The translations under genes were made by a program, and so were the position numbers. From positions 1 through 5,421 of the forward strand of contig JAPKZE010000356.1 in the NCBI GenBank assembly GCA_026393955.1: DNA of 5,421 bases, given 5' to 3'. The notes beneath the pieces are model-generated. The model was given only the letters and a program-made list of their open reading frames with translations, did not search any database and was not told where the DNA came from. Origin of the DNA: Candidatus Aminicenantota bacterium (GTDB taxonomy: Bacteria; Acidobacteriota; Aminicenantia; Aminicenantales; Saccharicenantaceae). This document shows, piece by piece, positions 5,413 through 5,421 of the stretch (the stretch's first letter is position 1; each line of letters begins with the position of its first letter).

Positions 5413-5421
5413 TGGGGTCGG
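5412..5421 (+). CDS. Possible start of a further coupled gene (3 codons visible)
   Basis: The peptidase stop and an ATG share one base (TAATG at 5410-5414), a common form of translational coupling, and the window then ends after Met-Gly-Ser. A weak purine-rich AAAGAG lies just upstream at 5401-5406. Too little is present to identify a product. The same bases, TGGGGTC, also resemble the outer end of the inverted-repeat element at 690, so this could instead be the edge of another repeat copy. Confidence 0.25.

Overview
The window is a compact, GC-rich bacterial stretch with strongly G/C-ending codons. All supported genes lie on the + strand, and three gene junctions have 4-nt ATGA stop/start overlaps. 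The gene content (a molybdenum-hydroxylase maturation pair, a TatT-like TPR lipoprotein relative, and a large secreted M28/M19 peptidase) resembles Acidobacteriota or Candidatus Aminicenantes-like environmental bacteria. That assignment is an impression from gene style and is not proven by any marker here.

Region 1 (1-707): the last codons of an XdhC/CoxI-family protein overlap, by ATGA, a MocA/MobA-like nucleotidyltransferase. Together they form the maturation end of an operon for a molybdopterin-cytosine-dinucleotide enzyme of the xanthine/CO/aldehyde dehydrogenase type, whose structural genes would lie upstream of the window.

Region 2 (690-862): an AT-rich 100-bp element bounded by perfect 31-bp inverted repeats overlaps the 3' end of the nucleotidyltransferase gene and supplies its last five codons and stop. 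Immediately after it is a good sigma-70-type promoter, TTGACG-N17-TATTAT, whose spacer contains a run of eight G. This is the main non-coding structure of the window.

Region 3 (863-1162): a small ABM-fold (dimeric alpha/beta barrel) protein with a strong ribosome binding site, read from that promoter.

Region 4 (1218-5412): a tightly coupled three-gene unit. It encodes an exported TPR protein of the TatT type, an RluA-family pseudouridine synthase, and a 905-residue exported protein joining an M28 aminopeptidase (with PA insert) to a complete M19 dipeptidase. All metal ligands expected for both peptidase families are visible, so the fusion looks functional: one polypeptide could trim peptides and then split the resulting dipeptides outside the cytoplasm. 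The last bases (TAATG) may start a further coupled gene.

The best candidates for something undescribed are the M28-M19 fusion, the repeat element that ends a coding gene, and the G-tract promoter. No CRISPR array, tRNA, rRNA, transposase gene or defence system is visible.
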